Of a stretch of 14,501 bases of DNA, positions 6,082-12,128 are shown piece after piece. Location of the stretch: the NCBI GenBank assembly GCA_016865955.1, contig VGNW01000036.1, positions 1-14,501 on the forward strand. Reading direction: 5' to 3'. The position numbers and the translations under genes are program-made. Under the pieces are notes generated by a model, which was not told the origin of the DNA, ran no database searches, and saw only the letters and a program-made list of their open reading frames with translations. This DNA is from Chloroflexota bacterium (GTDB taxonomy: Bacteria; Chloroflexota; Dehalococcoidia; SZUA-161). Each line of letters begins with the position of its first letter. Within the stretch, counting starts at the first letter, position 1.

Positions 6082-6690
6082 ATGACTGAAACGCAAACCA
6101 CCCGAGAAACAAATGCATTGACTATCATGCCCTTGCCGGTGAGAATCCCAGCTTCCTGGTACGACCTGCTGCCAAAGGTGTTGCCGCTTATAAAACAGAC
6201 GACTGAGCGCACAGAGTGCTGCATGGCAGAAGAGACTATTAAAATATTTCTTAATAGGTGGAACAAGTCACTTATCAGACGCGAAGGAGCTTTCGTCTGG
6301 CTTCATCTCGGCGGCGTTGCCTGTTACGAAATTTTACCCGAATTTGTCAAGAGCATCAGAGAGAGAATCATACGCCGCGAGAAAGAAATAAAGCTGAAGT
6401 ACGGCACAAAGGGAGTGATACAGCACTGGCGTTCCTGTGTCAACGAACTCAAAGAGCGAGATGACGCGGCAGTACTCAAAACTCGCAGCGATACCCTGCG
6501 ACTGCTTCAACCGGAGACGTGGCATGACGGGCTGGGCAGAGCCTGGAGCTTTGCGTCTGAGAGAGCAAACGTAAACTTCGCCACAATCCGTCCCCATGTG
6601 CAGAAATGGATTTCACGATATGAAAACTCAGATATACTGGATAAGCCGTTTGCAGGGAGATTAACCGCAGAGGGAAGGCCGTTAAATTAA
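6082..6690 (+). CDS. orphan protein, function unknown
   Basis: About 202 residues from ATG 6082, with GGGAGG (6066-6071) 10 nt upstream. A GTG at 6031 would add 17 residues but has no well-placed Shine-Dalgarno. The protein is soluble and rich in Arg, Lys and Trp, with helical stretches (FVKSIRERIIRREKEIKL; PHVQKWISRYENSDIL). I see no metal motif, signal peptide or membrane span, and recognise no family. Its stop lies 22 nt from the 3' end of the convergently oriented tRNA-Leu, a place where transferred genes often sit, but no att repeats or integrase are visible. The start overlaps the stop of a tiny upstream frame (6011-6085) as ATGA. Real coding is likely from the length, the start region and the clean composition. 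Confidence 0.65.
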   Translation: MTETQTTRETNALTIMPLPVRIPASWYDLLPKVLPLIKQTTERTECCMAEETIKIFLNRWNKSLIRREGAFVWLHLGGVACYEILPEFVKSIRERIIRREKEIKLKYGTKGVIQHWRSCVNELKERDDAAVLKTRSDTLRLLQPETWHDGLGRAWSFASERANVNFATIRPHVQKWISRYENSDILDKPFAGRLTAEGRPLN

Positions 6691-6712
6691 ATTGCTGCTC
6701 TCTGATGAAAAG

Positions 6713-6794
6713 TGGGGAAGGGGGGACTCGAACCCCCATGGGTTGCCCCACATGATCCTAAGTCATGCTCGTCTGCCAGTTCCGACACTTCCCC
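6713..6794 (-). tRNA. tRNA-Leu(UAG)
   Basis: The acceptor GGGGAAG (plus 6794-6788) pairs with CTTCCCC (6720-6714), with discriminator A at 6713. The anticodon stem CATGA/TCATG encloses loop CTTAGGA, giving anticodon UAG (CUN leucine). A class-II variable arm (GGGGCAACCC) and a T-arm with GGTTCGAGTCC follow. CCA is not encoded. Confidence 0.95.
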
Positions 6795-6805
6795 GCGTTT
6801 ACGGC

Positions 6806-6824
6806 AGCGACATAGCCTGTCGCT
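6806..6824 (-). other. hairpin in the tRNA-Leu 5' leader
   Basis: AGCGACA (6806-6812) and TGTCGCT (6818-6824) form a perfect 7-bp stem with a 5-nt loop between the tRNA promoter and the mature 5' end. It would be removed by RNase P. It may aid processing or have no role. Confidence 0.45.
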
Positions 6825-6829
6825 ATCTT

Positions 6830-6858
6830 AATATAGCAGTTTAAGCAGTTTGTCTCAA
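6830..6858 (-). promoter_or_regulatory. sigma70-type promoter of tRNA-Leu
   Basis: Minus strand TTGAGA (plus 6858-6853), 17 nt, TATATT (plus 6835-6830). The -10 lies 35 nt before the tRNA 5' end, and the promoter sits just past the lipoprotein terminator on the same strand. Confidence 0.6.
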
Positions 6859-6873
6859 GCTTTATTCGAATCG

Positions 6874-6907
6874 AAAAAGGGCTCGCTCCGCTTGGCGGAG
6901 CGAGCCC
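6874..6907 (-). terminator. rho-independent terminator of the lipoprotein gene
   Basis: GGGCTCGCTCCGC (6879-6891) and GCGGAGCGAGCCC (6895-6907) make a perfect 13-bp stem with a 3-nt loop. Read on the minus strand it is followed by TTTTT (plus 6878-6874), which gives the direction. It begins 36 nt past the lipoprotein stop. Confidence 0.92.
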
Positions 6908-6942
6908 CCTGTTTACTCTGCCATTCCAGTCTGTCAACGTTG

Positions 6943-7440
6943 CTAACTGCTGGTGGCTGTTAAGTTCACAACCACATTCCCCCCCGTTGACCATGTAGCT
7001 GTTTGAGTTGCACTATAGTTACCGATTTTGAAGCTCACAATCTTACCGTCATAGGACTTCCCTTCCGCTTTGGGTATCACTATAGCGTAGGATGAAGCAC
7101 CGTAATTCTCCGCTGGAGTTGTCGTAGTATAACCGTAACCCTCGATAATAACTGTAATTACAGTTCCATTAGGAACGGCAGCACCATTAAGCTGCACAGT
7201 GCCTCTGAACTTACATGGCGGACCGCTCACATTATCGGGCGGAGGAGGTGTTGCCAGAGGCGTGGCTGTCGGCGCAACAGTCGGTGCTGGTGTTGGTTCC
7301 GGTGTAGGTGTTGGTGCCACCGTAGGTGCCGGTGTTGGCTCGGGTGTGGGAGTAGGAGCCGCCTCGCCTCCACAACCCAGCGCACCGAATACCAGTGTCA
7401 GAACCAGAACCGGGATCGCCACAACCGCCAGCTTCTTCAT
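6943..7440 (-). CDS. Pro/Thr-repeat lipoprotein with C-terminal beta-type domain
   Basis: A 165-residue exported lipoprotein. MKK plus a hydrophobic stretch (residues 4-20) leads to a lipobox-like ALGC with C23 as the lipidated residue. Residues 28-68 are a Pro/Thr linker containing two copies of the 14-residue unit APTPTPEPTPAPTV. Residues about 72-165 form a Gly/Thr/Val-rich domain (FRGTVQLNGAAVPNGTVI; GKIVSFKIGNYSAT) that looks like a carboxypeptidase-regulatory or transthyretin-like beta domain. It would be anchored at the outer face of the membrane with the linker spanning the cell-surface layer. AAGGAGG seven nt before this ATG sets the start; an in-frame ATG 18 codons further up would spoil the signal peptide. 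A strong terminator follows. Binding target unknown. Confidence 0.85.
   Translation of the reverse strand: MKKLAVVAIPVLVLTLVFGALGCGGEAAPTPTPEPTPAPTVAPTPTPEPTPAPTVAPTATPLATPPPPDNVSGPPCKFRGTVQLNGAAVPNGTVITVIIEGYGYTTTTPAENYGASSYAIVIPKAEGKSYDGKIVSFKIGNYSATQTATWSTGGNVVVNLTATSS
7280..7361. repeat. 42-bp tandem repeat in the lipoprotein linker
   Basis: Two copies of a 42-bp unit encode APTPTPEPTPAPTV twice. The copies differ at several third positions, so they are not a recent exact duplication. Such tracts vary in copy number by slippage. Confidence 0.75.
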
Positions 7441-7522
7441 TTTTAGCCTCCTTATTCTACGCTTTATTGTACCCAAGCTAAGTTTATTATACAAATCTTA
7501 GCTCTGCCTCCAGTTTGCAGGG

Positions 7523-7531
7523 ATTATATCA
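7523..7531 (-). promoter_or_regulatory. candidate extended -10 promoter for the lipoprotein gene
   Basis: On the minus strand TG-A-TATAAT (plus 7531-7523) is a perfect extended -10. The -35 position is poor, which extended -10 promoters tolerate. It gives a leader of roughly 75 nt. A second TATAAT lies at plus 7491-7486, nearer the gene. Confidence 0.4.
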
Positions 7532-7577
7532 CAGAAAATCCACATGGGGAATAGACTTTTTACATGATTTTTCCACA

Positions 7578-7635
7578 AAAGCATTTTACATTCGCATTTT
7601 TCAATTTTCATTCTGCATTTTCCAATTCCCCCTAT
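7578..7635. repeat. T-rich degenerate direct repeats
   Basis: Three imperfect copies of a GCATTTT(T/C)CAATT-like unit lie between the two divergent genes. It is low-complexity sequence with no visible coding role, and it separates the lipoprotein promoter region from the promoter at 7647. Confidence 0.45.
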
Positions 7636-7646
7636 GGGAAATCATA

Positions 7647-7675
7647 TTGACATCCTCTTCCTTTGATTGTATCTT
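7647..7675 (+). promoter_or_regulatory. strong promoter of the zinc-ribbon/bPH gene, nearly leaderless
   Basis: Consensus TTGACA (7647-7652), 17 nt, TATCTT (7670-7675). Only 10 nt separate the -10 from the ATG at 7686, so the predicted transcript starts about 2-4 nt before the start codon and no Shine-Dalgarno is possible. Confidence 0.6.
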
Positions 7676-7685
7676 GTGTCCCGAG

Positions 7686-8384
7686 ATGACGGACACTGTA
7701 ACCTGCCCCAAATGCGGCGGCGTCACACCTGTAGCCAAGTTCTGCAAACACTGCGGCGAACCTCTGCACGGGTGTCTCTATTGCGGCGCCAAAATTGCGA
7801 GCGACTCCCGGTTCTGCCCCGAGTGCGGCATGGAGACCGCATTCCCTGTAGCTAGAGGCGAAACCGGAGCCGCCCAACTGGCACATGCTAAATACGGGCA
7901 CAGCATGATACCGCGAGGCATATTGTTCACCGACGAGGTATCTTTATTCGAGACCAGACCCGTGCTCTGGCTGACGCTCATGCCTCCCGTAGTCTTCATC
8001 ATCGTCGGCATCGGCATCCTCATCAGCGTCTATCTGAAATTCGATTACAATGAGATACTCTACGCCTGCGGCGCCGTGGCGTTCGCGGGATTGATGTGGC
8101 TGCTCCTGGCATGGCTTAACTGGAGGAACATTGTTTACGCCGCCACCAGCCGCAGGGTACTGAGCCTGACCGGCACGGTAGGGAAAAACTATCTGGAGTG
8201 TCCGCTGCGCAGCGTACAGAACATCGCTCTGGACATCTCAATCTGGGGCAGGATGAACGGATTCGGCACGTTGCGCATCATCGGCGGCGGCGCGGAGATA
8301 GAGTGGGACAACGTGGATGACCCCAGGGAAATACACCGCATATTGAACGAAATCGTGGATAAGTACGGGCATCCGTCGCATTAG
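7686..8384 (+). CDS. zinc-ribbon, two-TM, bacterial PH-domain membrane protein
   Basis: A 232-residue protein. Two zinc ribbons fill residues 7-47 (C7/C10/C20/C23 and C30/C33/C44/C47; a double zinc ribbon). Two membrane spans follow at about 94-117 and 124-145, joined by a short charged loop. Then comes a bacterial PH-like (bPH2) domain at about 147-225 (NIVYAATSRRVLSLTG, CPLRSVQNIALD, GFGTLRIIGGG). The set is that of small PH-domain membrane proteins of unknown role, perhaps a membrane-bound scaffold. I chose the ATG at 7686: the frame is open for 57 codons upstream, but that part is T-rich, non-coding in look and holds the promoter. There is no Shine-Dalgarno, consistent with leaderless initiation. 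A strong terminator follows 13 nt after the stop. Confidence 0.88.
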   Translation: MTDTVTCPKCGGVTPVAKFCKHCGEPLHGCLYCGAKIASDSRFCPECGMETAFPVARGETGAAQLAHAKYGHSMIPRGILFTDEVSLFETRPVLWLTLMPPVVFIIVGIGILISVYLKFDYNEILYACGAVAFAGLMWLLLAWLNWRNIVYAATSRRVLSLTGTVGKNYLECPLRSVQNIALDISIWGRMNGFGTLRIIGGGAEIEWDNVDDPREIHRILNEIVDKYGHPSH

Positions 8385-8397
8385 ATGGGGGAAAGGT

Positions 8398-8436
8398 GAG
8401 GCGGGAAGCAACATGTTGCTTCCCGCCTCTTTGTTT
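8398..8436 (+). terminator. rho-independent terminator, 32-nt perfect palindrome
   Basis: Positions 8398-8413 and 8414-8429 are exact reverse complements (16 bp, no spacer; a small loop forms at ACATGT), followed by TTTGTTT (8430-8436). The T-tract gives the plus direction. It also lies 16 nt past the stop of the convergent gene at 8446 and may serve it weakly. Confidence 0.9.
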
Positions 8437-8445
8437 GCCGTAGAG

Positions 8446-8643
8446 TTACCTGGTAAGCTCCCTGCTCTTCTGCCAGCAGCTCCACCAGTAAGCCAGGGCG
8501 ACCTCCGGTCTGAGTCTGGCTTCCGCCTCGCATTCGTTGCAAACGAGGATAATACTATCCAGCGCCAGCTTTACGCCGAAATTCGCGCTGCCACACATCC
8601 CACAGGTTACTCGGTCCGAAGTCGTGATACCATAAGTGTCCAA
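8446..8643 (-). CDS. 65-residue zinc-ribbon protein, TTG start
   Basis: A small protein with C14-x2-C17 (CGMCGSANFG) and C35-x2-C38 (LVCNECEAEARLRPE), a single rubredoxin-like zinc knuckle pair, followed by a Trp-rich helix (LAYWWSCWQ). AAAGGAGG (plus 8657-8650) lies 6 nt before a TTG at 8643, so initiation at TTG is well supported; no nearer ATG/GTG has such a site. It converges on the zinc-ribbon/PH gene across a shared palindrome. Function unknown; zinc ribbons of this size often bind nucleic acid or protein partners. Confidence 0.7.
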   Translation of the reverse strand: MDTYGITTSDRVTCGMCGSANFGVKLALDSIILVCNECEAEARLRPEVALAYWWSCWQKSRELTR

Positions 8644-9024
8644 ACTCTTACCTCCTTTGGTATCTAGTCCCTCGCATCTGCCTCGACTCGTGTATCAATG
8701 GATTCGGCAGACATTGTGAACCGGGCGAGGATGTATAACAATCCTATTAAGGTACTAGCCAGTTTAGTACTTTACTCCTATTCACCAAACTGCGCCTGAC
8801 GCCCCTCCGTTCGCTTTTCAGCTTCCCGAAGCTGGGGCGAAAGGCTGGAGCAATCTATCACAAACCAGAGGCGTTGTCAAGTTAAGTAAACTACCGATAC
8901 GAGTATCAAAGCTATGATAGTGGCTTTCACCCCGTACTCCGTAGCTTTTGACATGCTTGCGATTTTCTACCACGATATGTATACTTAGGCACATTGTAGA
9001 ATATTCAATCTGGCAGGGCGCAAA
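8644..9024. other. 381-nt non-coding stretch with hairpins
   Basis: It holds the Shine-Dalgarno of the minus-strand zinc-ribbon gene at its left end. At 8810-8841 there is a two-part hairpin: TTCGC/GCGAA outside and CAGCTTC/GAAGCTG inside. Small palindromes lie at 8895-8906 (GATAC/GTATC), and TTGACA is at 8948-8953. No RNA gene or credible open frame was seen. Confidence 0.5.
8948..8985 (+). promoter_or_regulatory. possible promoter of the membrane-protein operon
   Basis: A consensus TTGACA (8948-8953) is followed by AT-rich sequence with TATACT (8980-8985). The 26-nt spacing is too long for a normal pair, and nearer -10 options (20-22 nt) are poor, so only the -35 stands out. Confidence 0.25.
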
Positions 9025-9849
9025 ATGATGCGAAATAAGAAAGCAGACTACGGGCTCACCCTCATTATCCTGAGCATCTTGGTTGGTATCATCCTCTTAT
9101 TGCTTCTCGGATTTGGGGAGGTTTTTGTACACAACCTCAGTCATTTTACAGTGCTCCGTGTTCTCTGTGGTGTACTCGGTCTCCTCGGCTTCGTATTTGT
9201 ATTTGCGGGAGGTTATTTGCTGCACAACAGGTTATCGCCTGCGGACAGTGAACTCAAAGTCTCTTCGGGCTACGAATTCAAACTGATTGCGATTTTCTTG
9301 GGATTGCTAGGGTTCCTCTGGGGATACTTTTATGCCATTTATATGAGGCATGAAATGCAAACTATCAGCTACTGGCTTTCTTTATGTGTGTTGTTTACCG
9401 GCAGCTATTTTATAAATTTTAGATTGTTGGCAGAAAGGAAGCTCAACTGGTTAATTATTTTTGTAGGCTTGCTAATTCTTGCAAGCATTTCACTGGGCAT
9501 TGTTATTTTCAATTTAAATAGCTACCAACACTATTATGAAATCCCTGATACTGCAGCTAAGTTCGGCATAGCAGGCTCTGTCTGCGCATTCATTGCGGGT
9601 CTTTTGACCACAAGAGGATTATCGCTGGCAGGAAGATGGAAGCACAGAATTTTCGGCGGCCTGATGACCGCGCTTGGCGGCTTTTTGGGTGTAGTAGTAT
9701 ACTTCTGGAGTTTCCACTTCTACCCGTGGGCGTGGAGTGGATATGACTATGCCATGTTTTCCACCTTTTACTGGGTATCTGCAATGCTGTTATTCAGCGG
9801 TGGTCTTCTGATTAGTGTGAAAAAGACTGGGGGAGTTAGAGGGGGTTGA
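9025..9849 (+). CDS. polytopic membrane protein, unknown function
   Basis: A 274-residue protein with about eight hydrophobic spans (near residues 11-30, 43-65, 86-106, 114-133, 141-163, 179-196, 209-229 and 244-264). Loops are short and there is no signal peptide beyond the first span. A basic start (MMRNKK) suggests the N-terminus is inside. Aromatic clusters (FWSFHFYPWAWSGYDY) lie before the last span. No transporter signature or catalytic motif is visible and I recognise no family. The Shine-Dalgarno is weak (CAGGGCG). The stop is 29 nt before the ATC-hydrolase-family gene, so the two are probably co-transcribed. Confidence 0.8.
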   Translation: MMRNKKADYGLTLIILSILVGIILLLLLGFGEVFVHNLSHFTVLRVLCGVLGLLGFVFVFAGGYLLHNRLSPADSELKVSSGYEFKLIAIFLGLLGFLWGYFYAIYMRHEMQTISYWLSLCVLFTGSYFINFRLLAERKLNWLIIFVGLLILASISLGIVIFNLNSYQHYYEIPDTAAKFGIAGSVCAFIAGLLTTRGLSLAGRWKHRIFGGLMTALGGFLGVVVYFWSFHFYPWAWSGYDYAMFSTFYWVSAMLLFSGGLLISVKKTGGVRGG

Positions 9850-9878
9850 CAGAGAATACTTCTGTGAAGGAGGTAACC

Positions 9879-10388
9879 ATGAGCACGCTGCGTATGATTC
9901 TGCCCGAACCCGGGTCGGAAGCTGTGGAAAACGCCTTTCTGGAAAGGCTTCGCGCCAAGATGCTCGCCGGCACCAGCAACCTCATGGTTGCCGTTGAGGC
10001 TGTCCGGGCCAAGTATGGCAAGGAACGCATGGAAGTGCTTCGCCGCGCCTTCGCTGAGGCTGCAGCGGAGTCTGGCAGAGAACGGGCTCAGAGTTCAAAG
10101 GACAATTCGCTGCGCGCCTTCTGCACTATGATTGAGAAAGCCTGCATCGGCAGCCATGAATGGGAGAAGGTCGAGGACTCGGACGACCGCCAGACTTATC
10201 GCTTCACCAGGTGCATGTGGGCAGAGGCATTCAAGGAGTGCGGAGCCAGCGACATCGGCTTCCAGCTCTTTTGTTCCACAGATGCAGCTATAGCGTCAGC
10301 ATTCAATCCCGCAATTCGCTATTCCCGGACCAGGAACCTGATGAAAGGCGACGACTGCTGCAACCACGTCTTCTATCTGAAGAAGTAA
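9879..10388 (+). CDS. ATC hydrolase family protein
   Basis: A 169-residue soluble protein resembling the L-2-amino-thiazoline-4-carboxylic acid hydrolase family. The marker segment is in the C-terminal half: YRFTRCMWAEAFKECGASD, LFCSTDAAIASAFNP, RTRNLMKGDDCCNHVFYLK. In Pseudomonas the founding enzyme opens the thiazoline ring on the way to cysteine. Most family members, including those in anaerobes, have no tested substrate, so only the family is asserted. The N-terminal 80 residues are helical. AAGGAGGT (9867-9874) sits 4 nt before the ATG at 9879; the frame could start at TTG 9846 overlapping the previous stop, but the Shine-Dalgarno decides for 9879. Base composition turns AT-rich right after this gene. 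Confidence 0.82.
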   Translation: MSTLRMILPEPGSEAVENAFLERLRAKMLAGTSNLMVAVEAVRAKYGKERMEVLRRAFAEAAAESGRERAQSSKDNSLRAFCTMIEKACIGSHEWEKVEDSDDRQTYRFTRCMWAEAFKECGASDIGFQLFCSTDAAIASAFNPAIRYSRTRNLMKGDDCCNHVFYLKK

Positions 10389-10459
10389 AGGTAGGGTGGT
10401 GCGATTCATTTAAGACTCGACTAAAAGTACGATGTGGTACTGAAGAATATTTCCAAGTA

Positions 10460-10537
10460 ATGAATTGTGCAGCTTCACAAGTGTATATGGCAGTAGATTT
10501 TATGCATAAGGAACAGGAGGTTAAAACAAGAAAGTGA
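10460..10537 (+). other. small open frame overlapping the YkgJ-type start
   Basis: A 25-codon frame (MNCAASQVYMAVDF...) whose TGA overlaps the next gene's GTG as GTGA (10534-10537). The frame is also open upstream through 10391. There is no Shine-Dalgarno before its ATG. It could be a coupling peptide or the last codons of a lost gene. Confidence 0.25.
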
Positions 10538-11169
10538 ATAGATATGAAGAAAAACTAAAAAAGTCACCTAGACCTAAATATCCATTCGATGAAGCGAAAT
10601 ATGATTGGCTTCCAATATTATTGGATACTTATCATATAGTTGATATTGGGATTTCTATTGAGCTTCCTGAAGAAGAAAAAAGAAGAGGGGCTAAAACTGC
10701 TTGCCATGAAGGCTGCAGCAACTGCTGCCTGAATCCAATTGTTCCCATTACTCCGTTAGAATTATCGGGTATATCTTGGTACGCTTCGGAAAAGCTAATG
10801 GGTGATTTAAGGACAACCTTAAAGAAACAGTTGCTAAACCATACGAAAACAAGTTCATGCCCATTTCTTGTAGATGCCTTATGTGCAATATATCCTTTGC
10901 GTCCTCTAGCGTGTAGACAATTTTTTGTCTTTAATAAACCCTGTGGATGGAAAGAAGATATCTCAAAGACTCGACCACATGATGCATGGACACATAGTCG
11001 CAGTATTGCTCGCCGCGCAGCAATTGCGATGCTACCTTTTTATAGTATCAAGAAAAGAGAGGAACAGATAAAAGCGTTTGAAAATGGTTATATTGCTGAA
11101 ATAGCGAAACCAATGCATAGATTTCCATGGGAACAAATTTATAAAATAATGCTGGCATTTGATCACTGA
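10534..11169 (+). CDS. YkgJ-family cysteine-cluster protein
   Basis: A 211-residue protein with the Fe-S/zinc cysteine signature of the YkgJ/CxxCxxCC family: C57-x3-C61-x2-C64-C65 (CHEGCSNCC), then C109 (SSCPFL), C117 (ALCAIY), C127 (LRPLACRQF) and C137 (KPCGW). Members are thought to hold an iron-sulfur or zinc centre; activity is unknown. The GTG start is 13 nt after AGGAGG (10515-10520), longer than ideal, and overlaps the stop of a tiny frame. The gene is markedly more AT-rich than those before 10388 and after 12252, which suggests separate ancestry. A bulged stem and loop overlap its stop. Confidence 0.85.
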   Translation: MNRYEEKLKKSPRPKYPFDEAKYDWLPILLDTYHIVDIGISIELPEEEKRRGAKTACHEGCSNCCLNPIVPITPLELSGISWYASEKLMGDLRTTLKKQLLNHTKTSSCPFLVDALCAIYPLRPLACRQFFVFNKPCGWKEDISKTRPHDAWTHSRSIARRAAIAMLPFYSIKKREEQIKAFENGYIAEIAKPMHRFPWEQIYKIMLAFDH

Positions 11170-11220
11170 CCTCTGTTTTTAGAGTCAGTTCGGATGGGTT
11201 GCACCCTTCAGAGATGACTC
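11165..11220. terminator. possible terminator structures between convergent genes
   Basis: ACTGA-C-CTCT (11165-11174) pairs with AGAG-TCAGT (11181-11189) around GTTTTT, with a bulged C. A second, overlapping fold pairs GAGTCA (11182-11187) with TGACTC (11215-11220) and has GGGT-TGC-ACCC inside. They are mutually exclusive. No proper U-tract follows either. Confidence 0.3.
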
Positions 11221-11238
11221 CATCTTCACCAAATATTT

Positions 11239-11871
11239 TTAGAAAATTCTTATGAAATCATGCCAGCCTAGAATAATTGTCAATATAGAAGCTATTAAAC
11301 CGAGTAGCATAACAATCCCTGAAAATATCCTAAATACGGGACTAAGGATAACAGCATCAACTCTGCTCGGATTAAGCAGACCAGTCCACTGTAGAACTAA
11401 CATCGGTATAATAAGAAGGAAGCTTACTCCTTCTTGTAGCCAGGTAAATGGATTCTTTATTCTCGAGATAGAAAGACATACTCTATCGCTTAGAATCCCC
11501 GTATAGCGAATTAAGGCATCCTGACACATTGATATATCGTGAACATTAGCATCACGTGTGTGCATTTTAGGAATTGTATTCAAAATGATTTGGTAGTTTT
11601 TCAAATAGTAATTAGCAAAGGGAGGTCGATAATCGACTAATCCACAAAAAGCCGTCTGAGTCTGTATCTTATCAACTTTGGACATCAGCCAAACGTATAG
11701 ATCCACATCGAAGCTCTTCTGATAGGATTCTGCAAACTGATTAAATTTGGATAGATATTCGTGGGCAAAATTATGCCGCCCAATAATATCTTTGTGCCCC
11801 GCTATTAGGCGCACCAATCCGATCCCCATAATAATAGCTAGTATTATTATAACCAGATATCGCACATCCAC
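11239..11871 (-). CDS. membrane protein of unknown function
   Basis: A 210-residue protein with one N-terminal span (about 5-24, LVIIILAIIMGIGLVRLIA), a soluble middle of about 120 residues and two C-terminal spans (about 148-166 and 182-206). The middle has scattered His, Cys and Tyr but no motif I know. The start is a GTG at 11871; a TAG lies in frame four codons upstream and no Shine-Dalgarno is visible, so initiation is uncertain (GTG 11865 is also possible). It is AT-rich like its convergent neighbour. The gene is probably real because of the clean three-span pattern. No function can be proposed. Confidence 0.7.
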   Translation of the reverse strand: MDVRYLVIIILAIIMGIGLVRLIAGHKDIIGRHNFAHEYLSKFNQFAESYQKSFDVDLYVWLMSKVDKIQTQTAFCGLVDYRPPFANYYLKNYQIILNTIPKMHTRDANVHDISMCQDALIRYTGILSDRVCLSISRIKNPFTWLQEGVSFLLIIPMLVLQWTGLLNPSRVDAVILSPVFRIFSGIVMLLGLIASILTIILGWHDFIRIF

Positions 11872-11890
11872 TGGGATATTCTACTGGGAT
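11870..11890. repeat. direct repeat ACTGGGAT x2 at the start of the membrane-protein gene
   Basis: ACTGGGAT at 11870-11877 and 11883-11890, 13 bp apart, cover the start region of the minus-strand gene. A pair at slightly over one helical turn could be an operator, or chance. Confidence 0.3.
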
Positions 11891-11995
11891 TCGCATTCTA
11901 TTTGCAATAGTCTAAATAGGTTGTTTCAAATAGAAATTTAAATCACCGCTATAAACACTTAACAAATGGGGAATTATTGAAGCAAAATAAAAAAG

Positions 11996-12069
<74 letters not shown>

Positions 12070-12089
12070 ACGCTCGCCAACAGCACATC

Positions 12090-12118
12090 ATTCTATCATC
12101 TACAATGTGAGGAGGCAA
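12090..12118 (-). promoter_or_regulatory. promoter of tRNA-Lys
   Basis: Minus strand TTGCCT (plus 12118-12113), 17 nt, TAGAAT (plus 12095-12090). The -10 lies 20 nt before the tRNA 5' end, a normal distance for a short pre-tRNA leader. Confidence 0.55.
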
Positions 12119-12128
12119 GTATTTGAAG

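Noticed and set aside
7280..7361. Possible CRISPR-like repeat
   Set aside because: The units are contiguous, coding and only two copies; there are no spacers.
7441..7494. 18-codon upstream extension of the lipoprotein
   Set aside because: It would place charged residues before the signal peptide; AAGGAGG sits directly before the MKK start.
7199..7501. Plus-strand frame with Val/Gly repeats (GVGSGVGVGA)
   Set aside because: It is the antisense of the Pro/Thr repeat; repeats give long open frames on both strands.
7515..7685. 57-codon upstream extension of the zinc-ribbon/PH protein
   Set aside because: It covers T-rich repeats and the promoter at 7647-7675; no Shine-Dalgarno, and the conserved part begins at the zinc ribbon.
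10160..10400. Plus-strand frame overlapping the ATC-hydrolase gene
   Set aside because: Out-of-frame shadow; only its last part (after 10391) lies outside the real gene and is noted separately.
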